Assembly (NCBI GenBank): GCA_026182355.1
Contig: JAPFBL010000068.1
Span: forward strand, 9,213,001-9,277,000
Reading direction: 5' to 3'
Origin: Hermatobates lingyangjiaoensis
Lineage: Eukaryota > Arthropoda > Insecta > Hemiptera > Hermatobatidae
DNA: 64,000 nt
Positions 44,920 through 57,136 of this stretch are shown in pieces; within the stretch, counting starts at the first letter, position 1; each line of letters begins with the position of its first letter. The notes beneath the pieces are model-generated. The model had not been told where the DNA came from. It saw nothing but the letters and a program-made list of their open reading frames with translations, and made no database searches. The position numbers were made by a program, and so were the translations under genes.

Positions 44920-45003
44920 TATATATGTACATGTATATATATATGTATATATATATAATACATATATATATATAATGTATATATATATACATATATATAT
45001 ATA

Positions 45004-45036
<33 letters not shown>
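44873..45036. repeat. Large TA-rich microsatellite block
   Basis: About 160 bp of (TA)n with TG and TT interruptions, between two PLE fragments. Confidence 0.95.
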
Positions 45037-45042
<6 letters not shown>

Positions 45043-45175
45043 TTACATTTTCTGCCTATTTTTGTCTTGATCAGTTTTTTGGATTTCTTTTCCAAATCTC
45101 GTATTAGTCCTTTAAATTCTCCAGGAACTAGGTATATTAACTCACCATATGGTCTGCAGTCCATTTTTTTTAATC
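45037..45175 (-). pseudogene. Possible PLE N-terminal fragment
   Basis: The reverse strand reads GEFKGLIRDLEKKSKKLI then [11 protein letters not shown] before the TA block. The same peptide, KKLIKTKVGRKCNLTF, occurs on the forward strand at 45353-45440. The paired arrangement around TA tracts is PLE-like, and Lys-rich N-terminal regions are known in PLEs, but no diagnostic motif is present. An unrelated repeat protein is possible. Confidence 0.35.
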
Positions 45176-45184
45176 GTATTTATT

Positions 45185-45240
45185 ATTACCGACGTTTCGG
45201 TTCTCTTTGACCATCTACAGGGTGATTTTTGAACACATAT
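45185..45240 (-). repeat. Decayed hammerhead-bearing PLE end
   Basis: The complement of 45190-45232 reads CTGTAGA, a stem of ggtc/gaacc type, then GAAACGTCGGT. It resembles the inner family at 31.0-31.2 kb; the A6 position of the core is replaced. Confidence 0.45.
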
Positions 45241-45352
45241 CCATAGTATCTTACAAACTATTTAACAATTTTATCTACAACTTAATTTTAACACTCAAAT
45301 AACATGATAGAAATATAAAGTAAACATTAAAACTGGCAGGTTGCAATTCCTG

Positions 45353-45550
45353 TTGCAAAAAACTGATCAAGACAAAAGTAGGCAGAAAATGTAATCTTAC
45401 ATTTATAAATGAAGGACTGTTCCCCAAATATACGAATTTCAATGTATATATATATATATATATACGAGGACATCGAAATATAGTAGTGAGTTCAGTGGTT
45501 TCCTTTCTATGTGTTCTTTTTTAAATTCTAGTTTATATATATATATACAG
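45353..45550 (+). repeat. Possible PLE N-terminal fragment, TA tracts and hammerhead scrap
   Basis: The forward frame at 45353-45440 reads KKLIKTKVGRKCNLTF then INEGLFPKYTNFN and runs into (TA)n at 45444-45464. It is an inverted copy of 45037-45080 over about 40 bp. Beyond the TA tract, 45465-45500 (gacatcgaaatatagtagtg) is the 3' half of a hammerhead, and another short TA run follows at 45533-45547. Confidence 0.4.
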
Positions 45551-46365
45551 AAGTAATGGCAAAAACTCCTTGCGATATTTTGATAGAAGGGTTAAGTGAG
45601 CTGTTCAAAAGATTTTCTTCACAGAATTTTCTATCTGTGTTACTAGCATAAGAGGGGAGGAGAACAAGAAAAAATATATAAATATATAGAGGAAAAACTA
45701 TAAAAAAAAACTATATAAATATAAGACTATAATATTTAAAAGATAAGTAATAGGATTATAGAAAGAACAAATAATAAATACAAAATACATACAAAATAAA
45801 TGAAATAAAAAGTAACAACCATAACAATATTGTTAACAAAATGTAAATAAAATAAATCAGTTATTAATAGTAAACGTTATATACTGCTACAAATGTACTC
45901 CTAATGTGCGATCTCTGAAGTATGCAAAATTACGCAAACTCGTCTTTGTTTAATAAAAAGAAAAAACTATATAGTTCATAAAAACAAGAATTGCAGTATA
46001 ACTCAACGTCTAATGAAAAATATGGTAGGAGTGATTCTTAAGGAATGAAATCATGGAAGAAACAGGATTTGCTGTAGGGAAAGCTATCGAACCCGAGAAA
46101 GCTAATGGAAGATATGGCTACTATCAGTCAGAAACATGAATTGTGGTGCGGAAAAGTCAATTATCATAGGTGAGATTGATATCCTGGAAGGAAATGGAGT
46201 TATCGATTACTTGTTGCATAATGGAAATTGAGGAACAGGGAGCCTGAATAAGCTTAAGGCTATTGTCTAACTCATGATACCACAGGGAAAAAGTGGTAGA
46301 ATGTCGTCATAAACTTTTGTTTCTTCCTGTGTGTCATCTAACTGTAATTTTATCATAGAATATAT
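45551..46365. other. AT-rich DNA, nothing recognised
   Basis: A-rich in 45680-45850; no coding frame or named repeat. It may include 3' untranslated sequence of a neighbouring PLE. Confidence 0.35.
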
Positions 46366-46383
46366 TTATATATATATATAAAT

Positions 46384-46778
46384 TCGCGCTCCGTTCTTCG
46401 ACTTGGGGAGATCTCTCTCACTTCACCCTCTCTTCTAGTCTACTCTCCTGATGACGAACAACAGTTCGAAATATTGAATTCTGTAAGTGTTCTTTTTATT
46501 CTCTTTTCTGTGTCGTGCTTTGTGTAATTTAAAGTTATATATATATACACAATTAAAAGAAACGGTCCAGCGGACTTTTTTGAAAATAAAATAAATTCAA
46601 AACGAAGGAAACACACAGAAAGACACAGACATAACTCACACTGGCTGCGGTCTCCGAGTTCAGTACCGCCCTGTCTTCCTGCGGGTCTCTTCGCTCTTCA
46701 CACCTCCTGATGACGACGATGGTCAAAATATCGATGTGAGTTATGTCTGTGTCTTTCTGTGTGTTTCCTTCGTTTTGA

Positions 46779-46833
<55 letters not shown>

Positions 46834-46960
46834 AAAGAGAATAAAAAGAACACTTACAGAATTCAATATTTCGAACTGTTGTTCGTCATTAGGAGAGTAG
46901 ACTAGAAGAGAGGACGAAGTGAGAGAGATCTCCCCACGTCGAAGAACGGGGCGCGAAATA
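46384..46960. repeat. Nested PLE palindrome
   Basis: The outer arms, 46384-46545 (+) and 46828-46960 (-), are reverse complements for about 140 bp (tcttcgac, gagatctctctcact, agtctactctcctgatgacg and so on). Between them, a TA run and a second palindrome of another family: arms 46590-46640 and 46735-46782 match exactly over almost 50 bp (gagttatgtctgtgtctttc, tgtgtgtttccttcgttttg), enclosing a hammerhead-like core at 46701-46740. A long TA tract (46783-46827) separates inner and outer right arms. No coding sequence is present. Confidence 0.85.
46442..46485 (+). ncRNA. Hammerhead-like ribozyme core, outer left arm
   Basis: CTGATGA (46448-46454), stem II cgaac-aaca-gttcg, GAAA, palindromic stem III ATAT, T, then GA pairing with the TC before the core. 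The right arm (46858-46898, -) reads CTAATGA instead, losing the invariant G5. Confidence 0.55.
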
Positions 46961-46964
46961 TATA

Positions 46965-48560
46965 TATATTAAATGCATATGTTATTTTGTTGTTTGACAG
47001 TTGAATTTAAAGTTTCACCTTAACATAAGATGTGAAGTGTGAGAGTGTTAGTTTTCTTTGCATGTTCCTGAATTTTATAATTATAATTATAAATACCAAA
47101 GTATTGTTTCAATGTATACATACTTATCAGCATTTGCTATTGCTCACCAACGTATATATATAAGCACTAACTGGTATTTAAATAAAATATATCAAATAAA
47201 AGTAGGAAACATTTACTTCCATATTTGTCTTCCATTGTTATCACAAGAGAAACAAAATTATCTTCTTATTGCGATGATGGAAGAGTGAATATAGAAGACT
47301 AACTTTTTGTCAGTATTAATACCCTTTATGTAACACAGATGGCTATTAGATAACATGTTTTTAATTAAAATCGACTTTTTTAGTCCAATAAAATAGTTTT
47401 GCAAATCGATCTGTCAGTCTGTCAGTGTGTTTGAGCAGGATAAGTGAAAACTCAAAGAGTTCTGATTGTCATATTTAAGTTATTGTTAAACTTTAGACGG
47501 AAAAGCAGGCCCGTCATCAATATTAAAAAAAAAGGGGAACAGTGAATTGATAAATGAAATCTAATTTTATACTGGATAGCTAAGGTGTATTTTAGTAGCA
47601 AGATTGTTTTATTTACATAAAACGCAGCTATTTGAAGACAATTGGCTAAAGCTGGAGTCGCCTTTAAGGGGAAGTGTCACGTTCTGAGAGCTACTTTTAC
47701 TTGCATTCAACCTCAACTTCTCAAAATACCATTATTATATATTGTTGCTATTTCTTTCAGCTACTAAAAAATACACGTTTTCCTCTCTTGATGGTTTCTT
47801 TACTCATTAATCTTAAGTGATAGAGAGCAATCTCTATAAAGCTTTATATTGATATTCTATATTCCGGTTCTCAAATGAGAAATAACAGTTTTATTAGGGT
47901 TAAATATCAATCAACTGGCTAATAAAACTGCAAAAACAGTGTAAAAGAACATTGACTATGAAACGTTTTCTACGAGTCTGTAGAAAGCGTTTAATGAACA
48001 AAATAATGTCATTTTTGCCATAGATTTCTAATCTAACCAGCTCAACTGTTTCAACTTAAAAATTTGATCTCGAAAACCACTTCAAAGAAAGAGAATCATC
48101 TCTCTAACAAGAAATTTAACAGCAGCCTAGGTCTAAACTCAAGTGGTGATAAATAAACTTTAATTATTATAATGATTTAACACAAACTAGTGGGGACATA
48201 AAACATCTTTCATCTTGCTAAAGCAATCATTAAATAGACTAAAATTTACAATAGGGCACTTATTTGTCCTCTGCTTGCCACTGTCTGCAAACAGGTACAA
48301 AACCAATTACGATATAAATTATAAATGCATTTTGAACTCAATTGAGATGACCTCGACCTTTCTTCGGCGATTCATGTACTCCTACCCCAGCAGATCCTGG
48401 TTTGGAGGGGGTTGACAAATTTCAAAGAGATACAGAAGAGTGTAAAAACTGAGTAAATGAAAAAGGAGAACAAAAAAGTAACCAGTTTTCTGTAAAAAAG
48501 GCTCAAATGTCCGAAAACGGTAAGCAGGTAAAAAGATTGAGATCCTAGGCGAAGAAAGAG
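46965..48560. other. AT-rich DNA, no gene recognised
   Basis: Open frames at 47058-47288, 48215-48415 and (reverse) 48372-48581 have no recognisable domain and AT-driven composition. No splice-framed exon was found. Confidence 0.4.
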
Positions 48561-51035
48561 GTTATTGATTGTTACTGACAAGCCTTCAGGAGGTTATTGG
48601 CAGCATTTCCTGCTTAGGTTAACCTTGCAGAGGAGAGGGGTAGCAGCACTTAAAGTAAAGAGCTGAGTGGCCAAGCTGAAGTCCTATCCTCTCAGAACTG
48701 GCTTCCCTTATCCATGCCCTAATCTAGCGCGTTTCAATCAAAACCTTGAGTTCAATACCTCAAGAATTGAGTTCTTTATTAACACCGTATTATTGCCTTC
48801 TGCATTACTTTAGCACTGTCAGAGGGCTGTAGAGCTAAGTGTGTGCAAACAGCAGATTCCGCTTCACAGAGTCCCCATCAAGTTTGGTGTAGCAGGGAAC
48901 TCTAAGGTACTGTCTAGATGATCCGCAGTCGTACTGAGAAAGTTGAGAAATGCTGCACCATGTTGAACCAGAACTTTCTTTCCACATCAGCAAACTGTAT
49001 TGTGGTAGGATGCTATAAGGAAACAGAGTACAGGCAATGTAACTATGTTATTATTTGAAAATCAATGAATCAATGAATGATAAATTCATTTCAGTTCAAC
49101 ATTTAATTATAATATTTATTTAGTGTATTTAATAAATATATAATAATTCCTATGAGAATATTTATTAGTTAATACATTCTTGTATATTAATTTTCCTTTC
49201 TAAAAATTCGTAAAAATATTAGATTCAATTCAGAGCAATATAAAAAACCGAACAGGTTACTTTTATTTATATGGTAGGTATTCTAATTAAAAAAAAAAAC
49301 ATAAAATGTGAAGCAGGTTTAAAAGTAGAGTTTTTATGTTCAATATAAATTTTGGAGGAGATAGGAATGAAGAGGGCAGCCTAAAGAGAGGAGTGTGTTG
49401 TAATGTCCTCAATAACTTAAAACTTTACTCTCGACAGTGCAGCATGTCTAACGACTTTTGTTTCATTTACATCATTAACCCTCTAATTTTTTACCATGAA
49501 CAAGGCCTAATTAAATTATTATGATAAAAGGTATAAACTTTAAGACTAATTAATAACTGAGTATTATGGAGTTCAGCAAAAGAGCAAACTTTACAAAAAT
49601 TTATAAAACAAACATTTTCTTTAATATTTTGCTTCTGAATATTATGTTAACATTCATATTGTTATTTTCATTCAACATTGATTTATAGACAAAATTATCA
49701 TTAAATTTTAATGGTACATTATAAATATTTAATATGAGCAATTTCAACATGCTGCAAAATGAATTAGTTTTATCTGATTTCACTAATTTATATTTTTTTT
49801 ATTTGAAATGTAGAAAGTTCAAGATATGGCATGTAATTAAACCAATGAAATATTGTTAGCTGGTGAACTGATAACAGGATTTTTTTCATACGAAAAGTTT
49901 ACAAAAGCTGTTAGCGACTTAGTTATCAATTGAAGAATAATTTTTTCTTGAAAATTATAGCCTTTATGTTTAAACAAAGTTGTTTTTAAGAATAAATCTC
50001 ATAAATTAAGGTCTTAAAAACTCTTTTAAAAATTATTATTACAATGATGAAGAAAATTTGAATACTTTAATTAGTTTTTCTATTTAAAAAATATGTATTT
50101 TCTTAATATAATATGATAACATTATTATTATTAACAAAATTAATTAAGAATATTTATATTCTGAATTATAAATTTAATTTTAGGTATAAATATTGAATAT
50201 TATTTTAAATTAAAACGAACAATTTTAATTCCATTTTATTTAAAAAAATTTGACTGATAAAGCCATTAAACATGCTTCAATAAAACACTGAGTGACATCA
50301 ACTCTATTAATTAATTTTTTTATTGCGTTTAGGTCAATTTTACTGTTGATTCCAAAATAACATAAGGTTTTACCCAATCAGATCGATTTTTGATCTTTCA
50401 TTACATGAAAGTTTTAAATCATCACGTACCTTTTTTTTTACTTTATGTATAATATTTTTTCATTTCTCTATACTAAAAACCTATATCACATTTTGAGTTC
50501 ACCTACCAAGATGTTGACTACTAAATGTTTTTATGTTGTGTTCAATGAATTCTTTGCAACCGTTAAGGAAGCTGCAGTTGCGTAAGTACTAGCACGTGGA
50601 GATCTCGTACGATCAAAGCCTTTCTTAAGCAGTAAGTGCTATATCTGCTCCAAAGACACCCCTAGTTCTAACAGGAGTTCTGTTCTAACAGAAATAGGTT
50701 TCATGAAACATATTTTGGTAAATAAGTACATGTTTATAAATTGTTTATGCCTATTTCTCTAAGCACGATTCAATTGTCTCTAAGTTGTTACAAGACGATT
50801 GGTTCTTTCAAAATTCCTTATTTTAAAGATTTGAAAAAGTTGTTTTAAAAAACAAACCATGTAAATTAAGAGTATGATTTGAGCTTAAAATACTGACTAA
50901 ACTCTGGTCAGATGTCAGACGCCAGATGTCAAAGAATTGAAATCAGGCATGTTGGTTCTTACTCTAAGCGTTCTTCTCCAAATGCTTAGCTCTATAATGC
51001 AATTTTTTTCTTGTAGAACTTTTAAATAGTTTATG
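48561..51035. other. Mixed DNA, no gene recognised
   Basis: 48600-49030 is GC-richer and may be an old unrecognised repeat. A possible 23-codon start at 50512 ending near a gtaagt is too weak to call an exon. The rest is AT-rich. Confidence 0.35.
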
Positions 51036-51382
51036 TTTATATATATATATATATATAATGAACATACTAAATGGTCCAAACCGGACAGATAAATAAATAA
51101 AAAAGATAACACATACAAAAAACGAGAACACTTGCTGGGTCAATATTTCGAACTGAAGTTCGTGATCAGGAAGAGAGTAGCAGGGAAGAAGAAGAGGTAC
51201 GTACGTTCAGGAGTGCCGGTGGAAGACCAGTGTGAGTTGCCTTCCACTCGCACTCCTGAACGCACGTACCTCTTCTTCTTACCTGCTACTCTCTTCCTGA
51301 TGACGAACTTCAGTTCGAAATATTGACCCAGTAAGTGTTCTCGTTTCTTGTATGTGTTGTCGTTTATATATATATATAATTA
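51036..51382. repeat. PLE palindrome flanked by TA tracts
   Basis: TA tracts at 51041-51058 and 51364-51378 bracket two arms of about 125-140 bp, 51083-51228 (-) and 51236-51365 (+), that are near-perfect reverse complements with almost no loop. Shared text includes acgagaacacttgctgggtc or its partner, gaagaagaagaggtacgta and the hammerhead segment. Forward and reverse frames through it are shadows of the palindrome. Confidence 0.85.
51290..51334 (+). ncRNA. Hammerhead-like ribozyme core, right arm
   Basis: CTGATGA (51297-51303), stem II cgaac-ttca-gttcg, GAAA, ATAT palindrome, T. The left arm (51140-51175, -) has CTGATCA, losing the essential G8. Confidence 0.55.
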
Positions 51383-51849
51383 TTACTATTAATAACACCA
51401 AATTTATATAAATTATATAAATTATATTTTATATAAATATTTATATAACTTATATAAATTATTATAACAAGCTTCTCAATTTTCCTACATAATAGTAACG
51501 TTACTTGGTTTCACAGTAGTCTAAATACTTTCAACGTTTAAAATGTTCACCATTAGTCTCAAGGAAATAAATAACTTTTTAAGTGAATTTTTTTGTTTAT
51601 ATGAACAAAGGAAGACTGTAGAAAGCTTATCTTGAAGTTAAGATAAACTATTTTTAATCCTGTAGCGTGTGTGACCAAGCGGTTTGAGTAAATACCTGCA
51701 AAAGCTCTGCTTGCCTTTCATATGATTAAAATGAAAATCAAATGAAGTTAAAGTGGAAATGCATTACTGTGGAGACAAAGTGGCGAGAGTATTATTTAGG
51801 AAAAACTCCTCGTTTATAATGTTGCAATATAGCTTACTACGACTGGCAA

Positions 51850-52115
51850 TGTCTGCTTCTTTTGTTACAACAGTTAACAGACCTTGAAATGTGAAGCATA
51901 TCTTTTGTTAAACGTTTCACTTGGTTTAGTTCACAGTTAATTATTATTACTTCATCAAAATTAAAACTGTGTCCACTACTGAGCGTATGGTCAGCTAATG
52001 CACAAAGAGGTTTCTTAATTTTAATATAACTTTTGGGTTGCTTTATTCAACTCTTCAAATACCTTCCAGTTTGCCCAATGTATTGTTAACTACAGTCTTG
52101 TAGTGTTGCGTACTC
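51850..52115 (-). pseudogene. PLE GIY-YIG endonuclease relic, another family
   Basis: Reverse-strand translation shows YIGQTGRYLKS near 52080, then after a frameshift KPLCALADHTLSSGHSFNFD and NCELNQVKRLTK, followed by DMLHISRS. This is the typical order of a PLE endonuclease C terminus (YIGQT, then SALAEH...GH.FD.., then the Glu-bearing helix and ...MLHI). Frame breaks show it is dead. No terminal repeat lies beside it. It is about 0.5 kb from the palindrome at 51.04-51.38 kb but I cannot tell if they belong together. Confidence 0.65.
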
Positions 52116-55100
52116 TGTTCGTACAAATTAATGAAAATTGATGTTTCATAAATCAGTTATAATATTTTAAATTAGTTTTTAAATCTCGTTATCAATCTGA
52201 TGATTACTTTTTTTTCAAAAAAGTATGATATTAATTTTTAAACAATTTTAAAAGTAAAAATGAAATTAAAGAACTTTGTGGTGTGACAGTTTCCACTACT
52301 GCATTTGCTCTGCGGGGTGTACGATATAGTTACAATGATATATTGGCCCCATTATTTGAATAAGAAGTTCTAAGTCGGATGTTCTCATGGTAAACTGCAC
52401 TACCTTCGCTATATCTCCATTAAGTAAGAAACTCTTAAGTAGTATTTTATTGCCCTATCCTTAGTACATGATCCTATTCAGCTTCTGCAGTTCAGACTCT
52501 ATATCAGTTGTCATTTTATTCAGCAACTTTTAAGGAACTAACATACAGGATTACTATATTAGCGAGTTTGGGAGAAAATTTGAATAAACAACTTTATTGA
52601 ATGAGCGAGCGATCAGAAATAACTGGCTCCACCAAGTCAACCAGTGTTTATAAACTAATTAACTCTGTTTCAAAAAGCGTTATTTGAATAATTTCTATTT
52701 AATCTTTTACGTGACAAAAAAAAACCAGAAAAGTTGATAGATGAACTGTGATAGATTTATATTACTTGGTTCCACTTTTTTTAGGAATAAATGAAAGCAA
52801 TTTTTAAAAAGAAATGAAATGATGTAGAAGAAAATTAATATAGAAAAAACTAAAAGCGCATGATATTATTCCTGGCCGAATGCTAGAGAGCATCTTTTAT
52901 TGTTGGTATTGTTTTCTATTGGTATTAATATTATATATTAGTTAGTTATTAATTATGTATTATACACGGCAGGATACATGTGTTGGTAGGTATAACTGAG
53001 TTGTAGAGAAATATTGAGCTGGTGGCGTTGGGGCAGAAATAGATTTGATTCAGGGGTTTCTGGTGTGCCGCGGCACACACTGCTTGCTGAGGACTGCTTT
53101 ATATGACCCTGCACGTATACACGGCAAGGGCGTGCTTCAGATAAACATCTCAGTGCCTGTTCAGTTCATCTTGTTCAACTTCACTCACGTATTGTTCAAT
53201 TTTGCCTCAGTCACTTCTCTCATATCTACTTTAGGAGTTCATCAATATTAGAAGTGAGAAACTTCACCAGGGTGGTTTTTTTGAGATCCTCAAAACTATA
53301 TAGTTATGCTATTTTCAGTGAAATTTATTTAATTTGGATGAGGATAAACCAGTCATCAAACAACAATAGTGTTTACAACACTGCTTATTAGTTTGGTAAT
53401 CCTGTAACACTGTTTAAGAAACACAACGTTTGGATTACAATGCCCTGAGAAGTGTCAAACAGATTGGTCTTATCCTTAATGGTTCTTCCATACAGCATGT
53501 TTATTAATATTATGTGTAAAGAGAGTATTGGAAACTACACCTTCTCTCTAGGTATCATGAACCTTCTCTGCATTGAAAAATATATAAAAAGAATTGTAAG
53601 CAGTTAATACTGTTACTTGGATGATAAGTTACATTAACAGTAATGACTGTATTTTAACAAGTGTAACAACAAATCTCTTATAACGGACTCAAATCAAAAC
53701 ATCGTTCAAAAAAACTGAACACTTATTTTTGACTGTGTTAAATGAGTGCAATCAGATACATAATGTCATTTATATTGCTCTTCTTTAAACAAGATTTTTT
53801 TTTAAATAAACTGATATGTGTTTAAATAGCAGATCATAGTCTAATATTTTTGTCTTCTCAGATCAACCAATTAGTAATGTAGATCTAGGAATCACAATAT
53901 TAGATTGATATTGTTTTATTTATGATAACAATTCTTGAAGAACATCAATCATGGTCATATATTCTCTGTTCACGTATCATCGTATATAATTTAATTTTTT
54001 GAGTAGCTTTATCATTTATCTTATTTTATTTATTTTACATTTTTAAACCAATGAATTTAATTATTATTTTAATTAAAAAATAACTATATATTTACAATTA
54101 TTTAAAAATAATTATTTAATTACTATTATTTTTAAACCATTGAACCTCATATTGTAGTAGTATTATTATAATGTACATGTCAATTATTTATGATCACCGA
54201 GACGGGAGTAACATCCCTGTTAGACATATGTACAGTAATGTGCTTTCTCCTACTTTAATATGTACTAACAACTTTTTGGTCTTTCTTGATATTTAGGAAC
54301 TATTTATATAAATCATTGTTCCTATTAATAATCGTAATTGATAATATTCACATCATGAATAAATTATTAAATATATGAAGAACATACTATTTTTTATCTG
54401 TTCATAGAAAAGTTTTTTGTTTAATAAATGAAATAATGAAGGTTAAATTTTGGTAATAATTACATAAAACTTATATTTAAATATGAGAAAGCAGGCTAAG
54501 TCTTTAAATCAGTTAATTTTACAGAAATATATTTCAGTTTTTTTCGTGATACATGCAATCTTGCCATTCAGTTTTTATTTATAAAGGTAAATAAATATTC
54601 AGAGATGCTGTTATTAAAAATCTAGATTTAGGACCTATTTTTTATAAATACTGAATTCTTTATTATTAATAACAACATACATTAAAAACAGTTTCTGTTG
54701 AAAGTCAATAATACTGTTGCGTCAACACAAAAAGAAAGAATATCAGCCTAATGAAGTACAGTTGATAAATTATCACGACTAAAATTTACAACCACTCTGA
54801 GTGGACTTGGCAGACAACATGAATTTAGTTCACTTTTTCACCATCCATTGTACTTAGCATTTTAGGTTTGAGCTTCCATTACAAAATTAAGGTAATCATA
54901 ATTTATGACTTACCCACCTGAATGTAACCTGCATTTTTAAATTTTGAAGTGCGATTAAAAAAAAAGTTTATATTACTCCTCTGATTCAAATGAATATTAA
55001 TTTGCTATCATATTCAAGATTGAAATTCTATTTATGAAATGCTTTGAATGAAATTATTAATGACAACACATTAAATTATACTAGGACGTGAAATATACTA

Positions 55101-56600
55101 TTATATAAAGTGACGAGCAGTTTTAGGTTGCAGTAAGAACTTCTGGAAAGAAGATTTTCTGTTTTTCCGTAAAAACAATGTTGAGCCCTTGGTCTCTGCA
55201 AATTCGATTTGCAAGACGTAGGCTTTACACTTTTATTTCCTCTGCGAGGAGAACCCAATTGTTTTCCAGCTTTGAATGGGTTGCGAAGCGGTGGTTGAAA
55301 ATAAATACATTTCGATTAGTAAAGAGACAAATCATTGTCACAAAGATAATAAATTTTGTAACATCTTTACATTCAATTAGTATTTTTCTTTTTTTATAAA
55401 TATACGATACCATTACCATTGCTCAGAACAATGATAATTGATTACTTAATTTTTTTCTGAGAACACTAACTGCAGTAAGTGACGAAAATGAAAAATTATT
55501 CTATCTCCTGAATTGATTAATATGTTTTAATTTTAAAACTAACATATGCCATTAAGATAATGACCTTTTGTAAATATTATACAGTCATGAGATTAGGTTA
55601 TTCAAGTTATGTTTCATAATCGTTATGGCATTAAATCATTACTCACTAGTATAAGTCAAGGCGTCCCGTTGTCGCTTACACTATACCTAAACACCATTAG
55701 CTACCAACATATCTGAGAAACAACAACAATGAAGTACGCAACGTTAGCTAATCGACTGTTTCCAATAGTATTTAGGTTTTAAGAAATTAGCTCTAAAGAT
55801 AGCCGCTAAGAAGTGATGTTTTGTACCAAAATCCCTGTAGATGACAAAGCAGTGTGCTATGATTCTGAACTGTTGGGCAGCTTCCAAAATTAGGAATAAA
55901 TGACAGAAGTGGCATGTAAATCATAACTCCACTATTTTTAATTACACACAGAAGCTTCAGAACGTCATTAAAACAAAGAAGGTATTAACTAGCAGAACTT
56001 TGAGTGTGAAATATCCGTCTGAGTAAACTTTGTTACTCGGCTGTACTGTTAATACTCAGTCGTAGAGTGAAAGAAGAGTAAATATAATCAATGACTAAGC
56101 ATAATAAACAAAAAAAAAATACAAGAAAATAAGATTAAAACACTGGATTGGATTTATTGGAGGGGTATATTGTACACATTGTGGAATGCTTCGATTAGAA
56201 AAAAATGTAACGTCTTACAATTGAAACTTTCCATAAGCTTGAGAGCTGAATTTCTAATGTCAAAATAGGTTTTACCAAAGGATAATATGTGTTATAACTC
56301 TTGAAATTATACATGTGATTTCAGATTCTTATTGAAACAAACCCTGCAATAGTCAACACTATTTCTAAAGCGAGGATTACTGATGTAGGAAAGATTGCTA
56401 TCAGTCGCTTCCTCTCAGACTTAATGTCACATGGACTAATTTATATTCAATCATCATTTTCAACTTCCTTTAGAAATAAGATAATAATTGAAGCTACTCA
56501 TAAGTACTGCATTATTAATAACATGTTCTTAATAAGGGCACATTATACATTTTTATTAGGGAAGTTAAGAGAACTCAAAGATTGTAAATTGATCTGATAT
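52116..56600. other. AT-rich DNA, no gene recognised
   Basis: A patch at 53055-53180 includes the 16-nt palindrome gtgtgccgcggcacac after cagggg, faintly like an hAT end. A 73-codon frame at 55178-55399 has Arg-rich normal composition but no domain or splice context. Everything else is AT-rich. Confidence 0.35.
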
Positions 56601-56624
56601 ATTTAATATATAAATTACAAGATT

Positions 56625-56830
56625 TCACATAAACACGTGAAATAACTATCAATGATGAAACCACAATATGAAATAAGGAAAAAAGACCAAGATCTTTCAA
56701 CCGTAATTAGCTGTCTTCGTCAGAGTCAACACCCAACTCTGAAAGATCTTAGCATTTTTTCCCCATTTCATATTGTGGTTTGATCATTGATTGTTATAAT
56801 ATATATATGTATATATATATAACATATATT
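56625..56830. repeat. Inverted pair of PLE family-1 ends and TA tract
   Basis: The reverse-strand arm (56625-56735) has an intact family-1 hammerhead; the forward arm (56736-56795) keeps aactctgaaagatcttag and the tail to atcattgattgtta but has lost stem II entirely. A TA tract follows at 56797-56830. Confidence 0.65.
56685..56727 (-). ncRNA. Hammerhead-like core, family 1
   Basis: On the reverse strand GACT, CTGACGA, a weakened stem II, GAAAGATCTT, then GGTC (one change from AGTC) for stem I. Confidence 0.45.
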
Positions 56831-57136
56831 ATATTACCCACCATTATATAATATAAATAGAATATTACATTATAATTATATTATAATATTGACGAATGTT
56901 CCATTAAGTAGTTCAACATATTTCGCTAAAACAATCTTCTTTCAAAGTTTTTAGTTTTGTATAAACGACTTCATAGTTTTTTCATTCAAACATCGAAGAT
57001 TATTGATATCAAGCTATAATATATCAGGAGAAAAACCAAATGTTAAAATCACAAGAGATATATAACTAGATGAATCAAAAGAGGAAAAACTTTAATTATT
57101 TACAACTGGTACAATGTTGAATATTTAAAAAGGTTA

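Noticed and set aside
48615..48720. Possible tRNA in the GC-richer patch near 48.65 kb (gagctgagtggccaagc)
   Set aside because: No cloverleaf could be drawn and no T-arm sequence follows at the right distance.
50512..50585. Short Met-starting segment followed by gtaagt considered as an exon
   Set aside because: The donor match is partial (gcg/taagta reading), the frame hits a stop there, and no acceptor or composition shift supports it.
51132..51326. Open frame across the PLE palindrome at 51 kb
   Set aside because: The peptide is self-mirrored because the DNA is palindromic; it is terminal-repeat and ribozyme sequence, not a gene.
53063..53078. gtgtgccgcggcacac palindrome considered as an hAT end
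   Set aside because: No matching inverted end or target duplication was found within several kilobases, so it stays unassigned.
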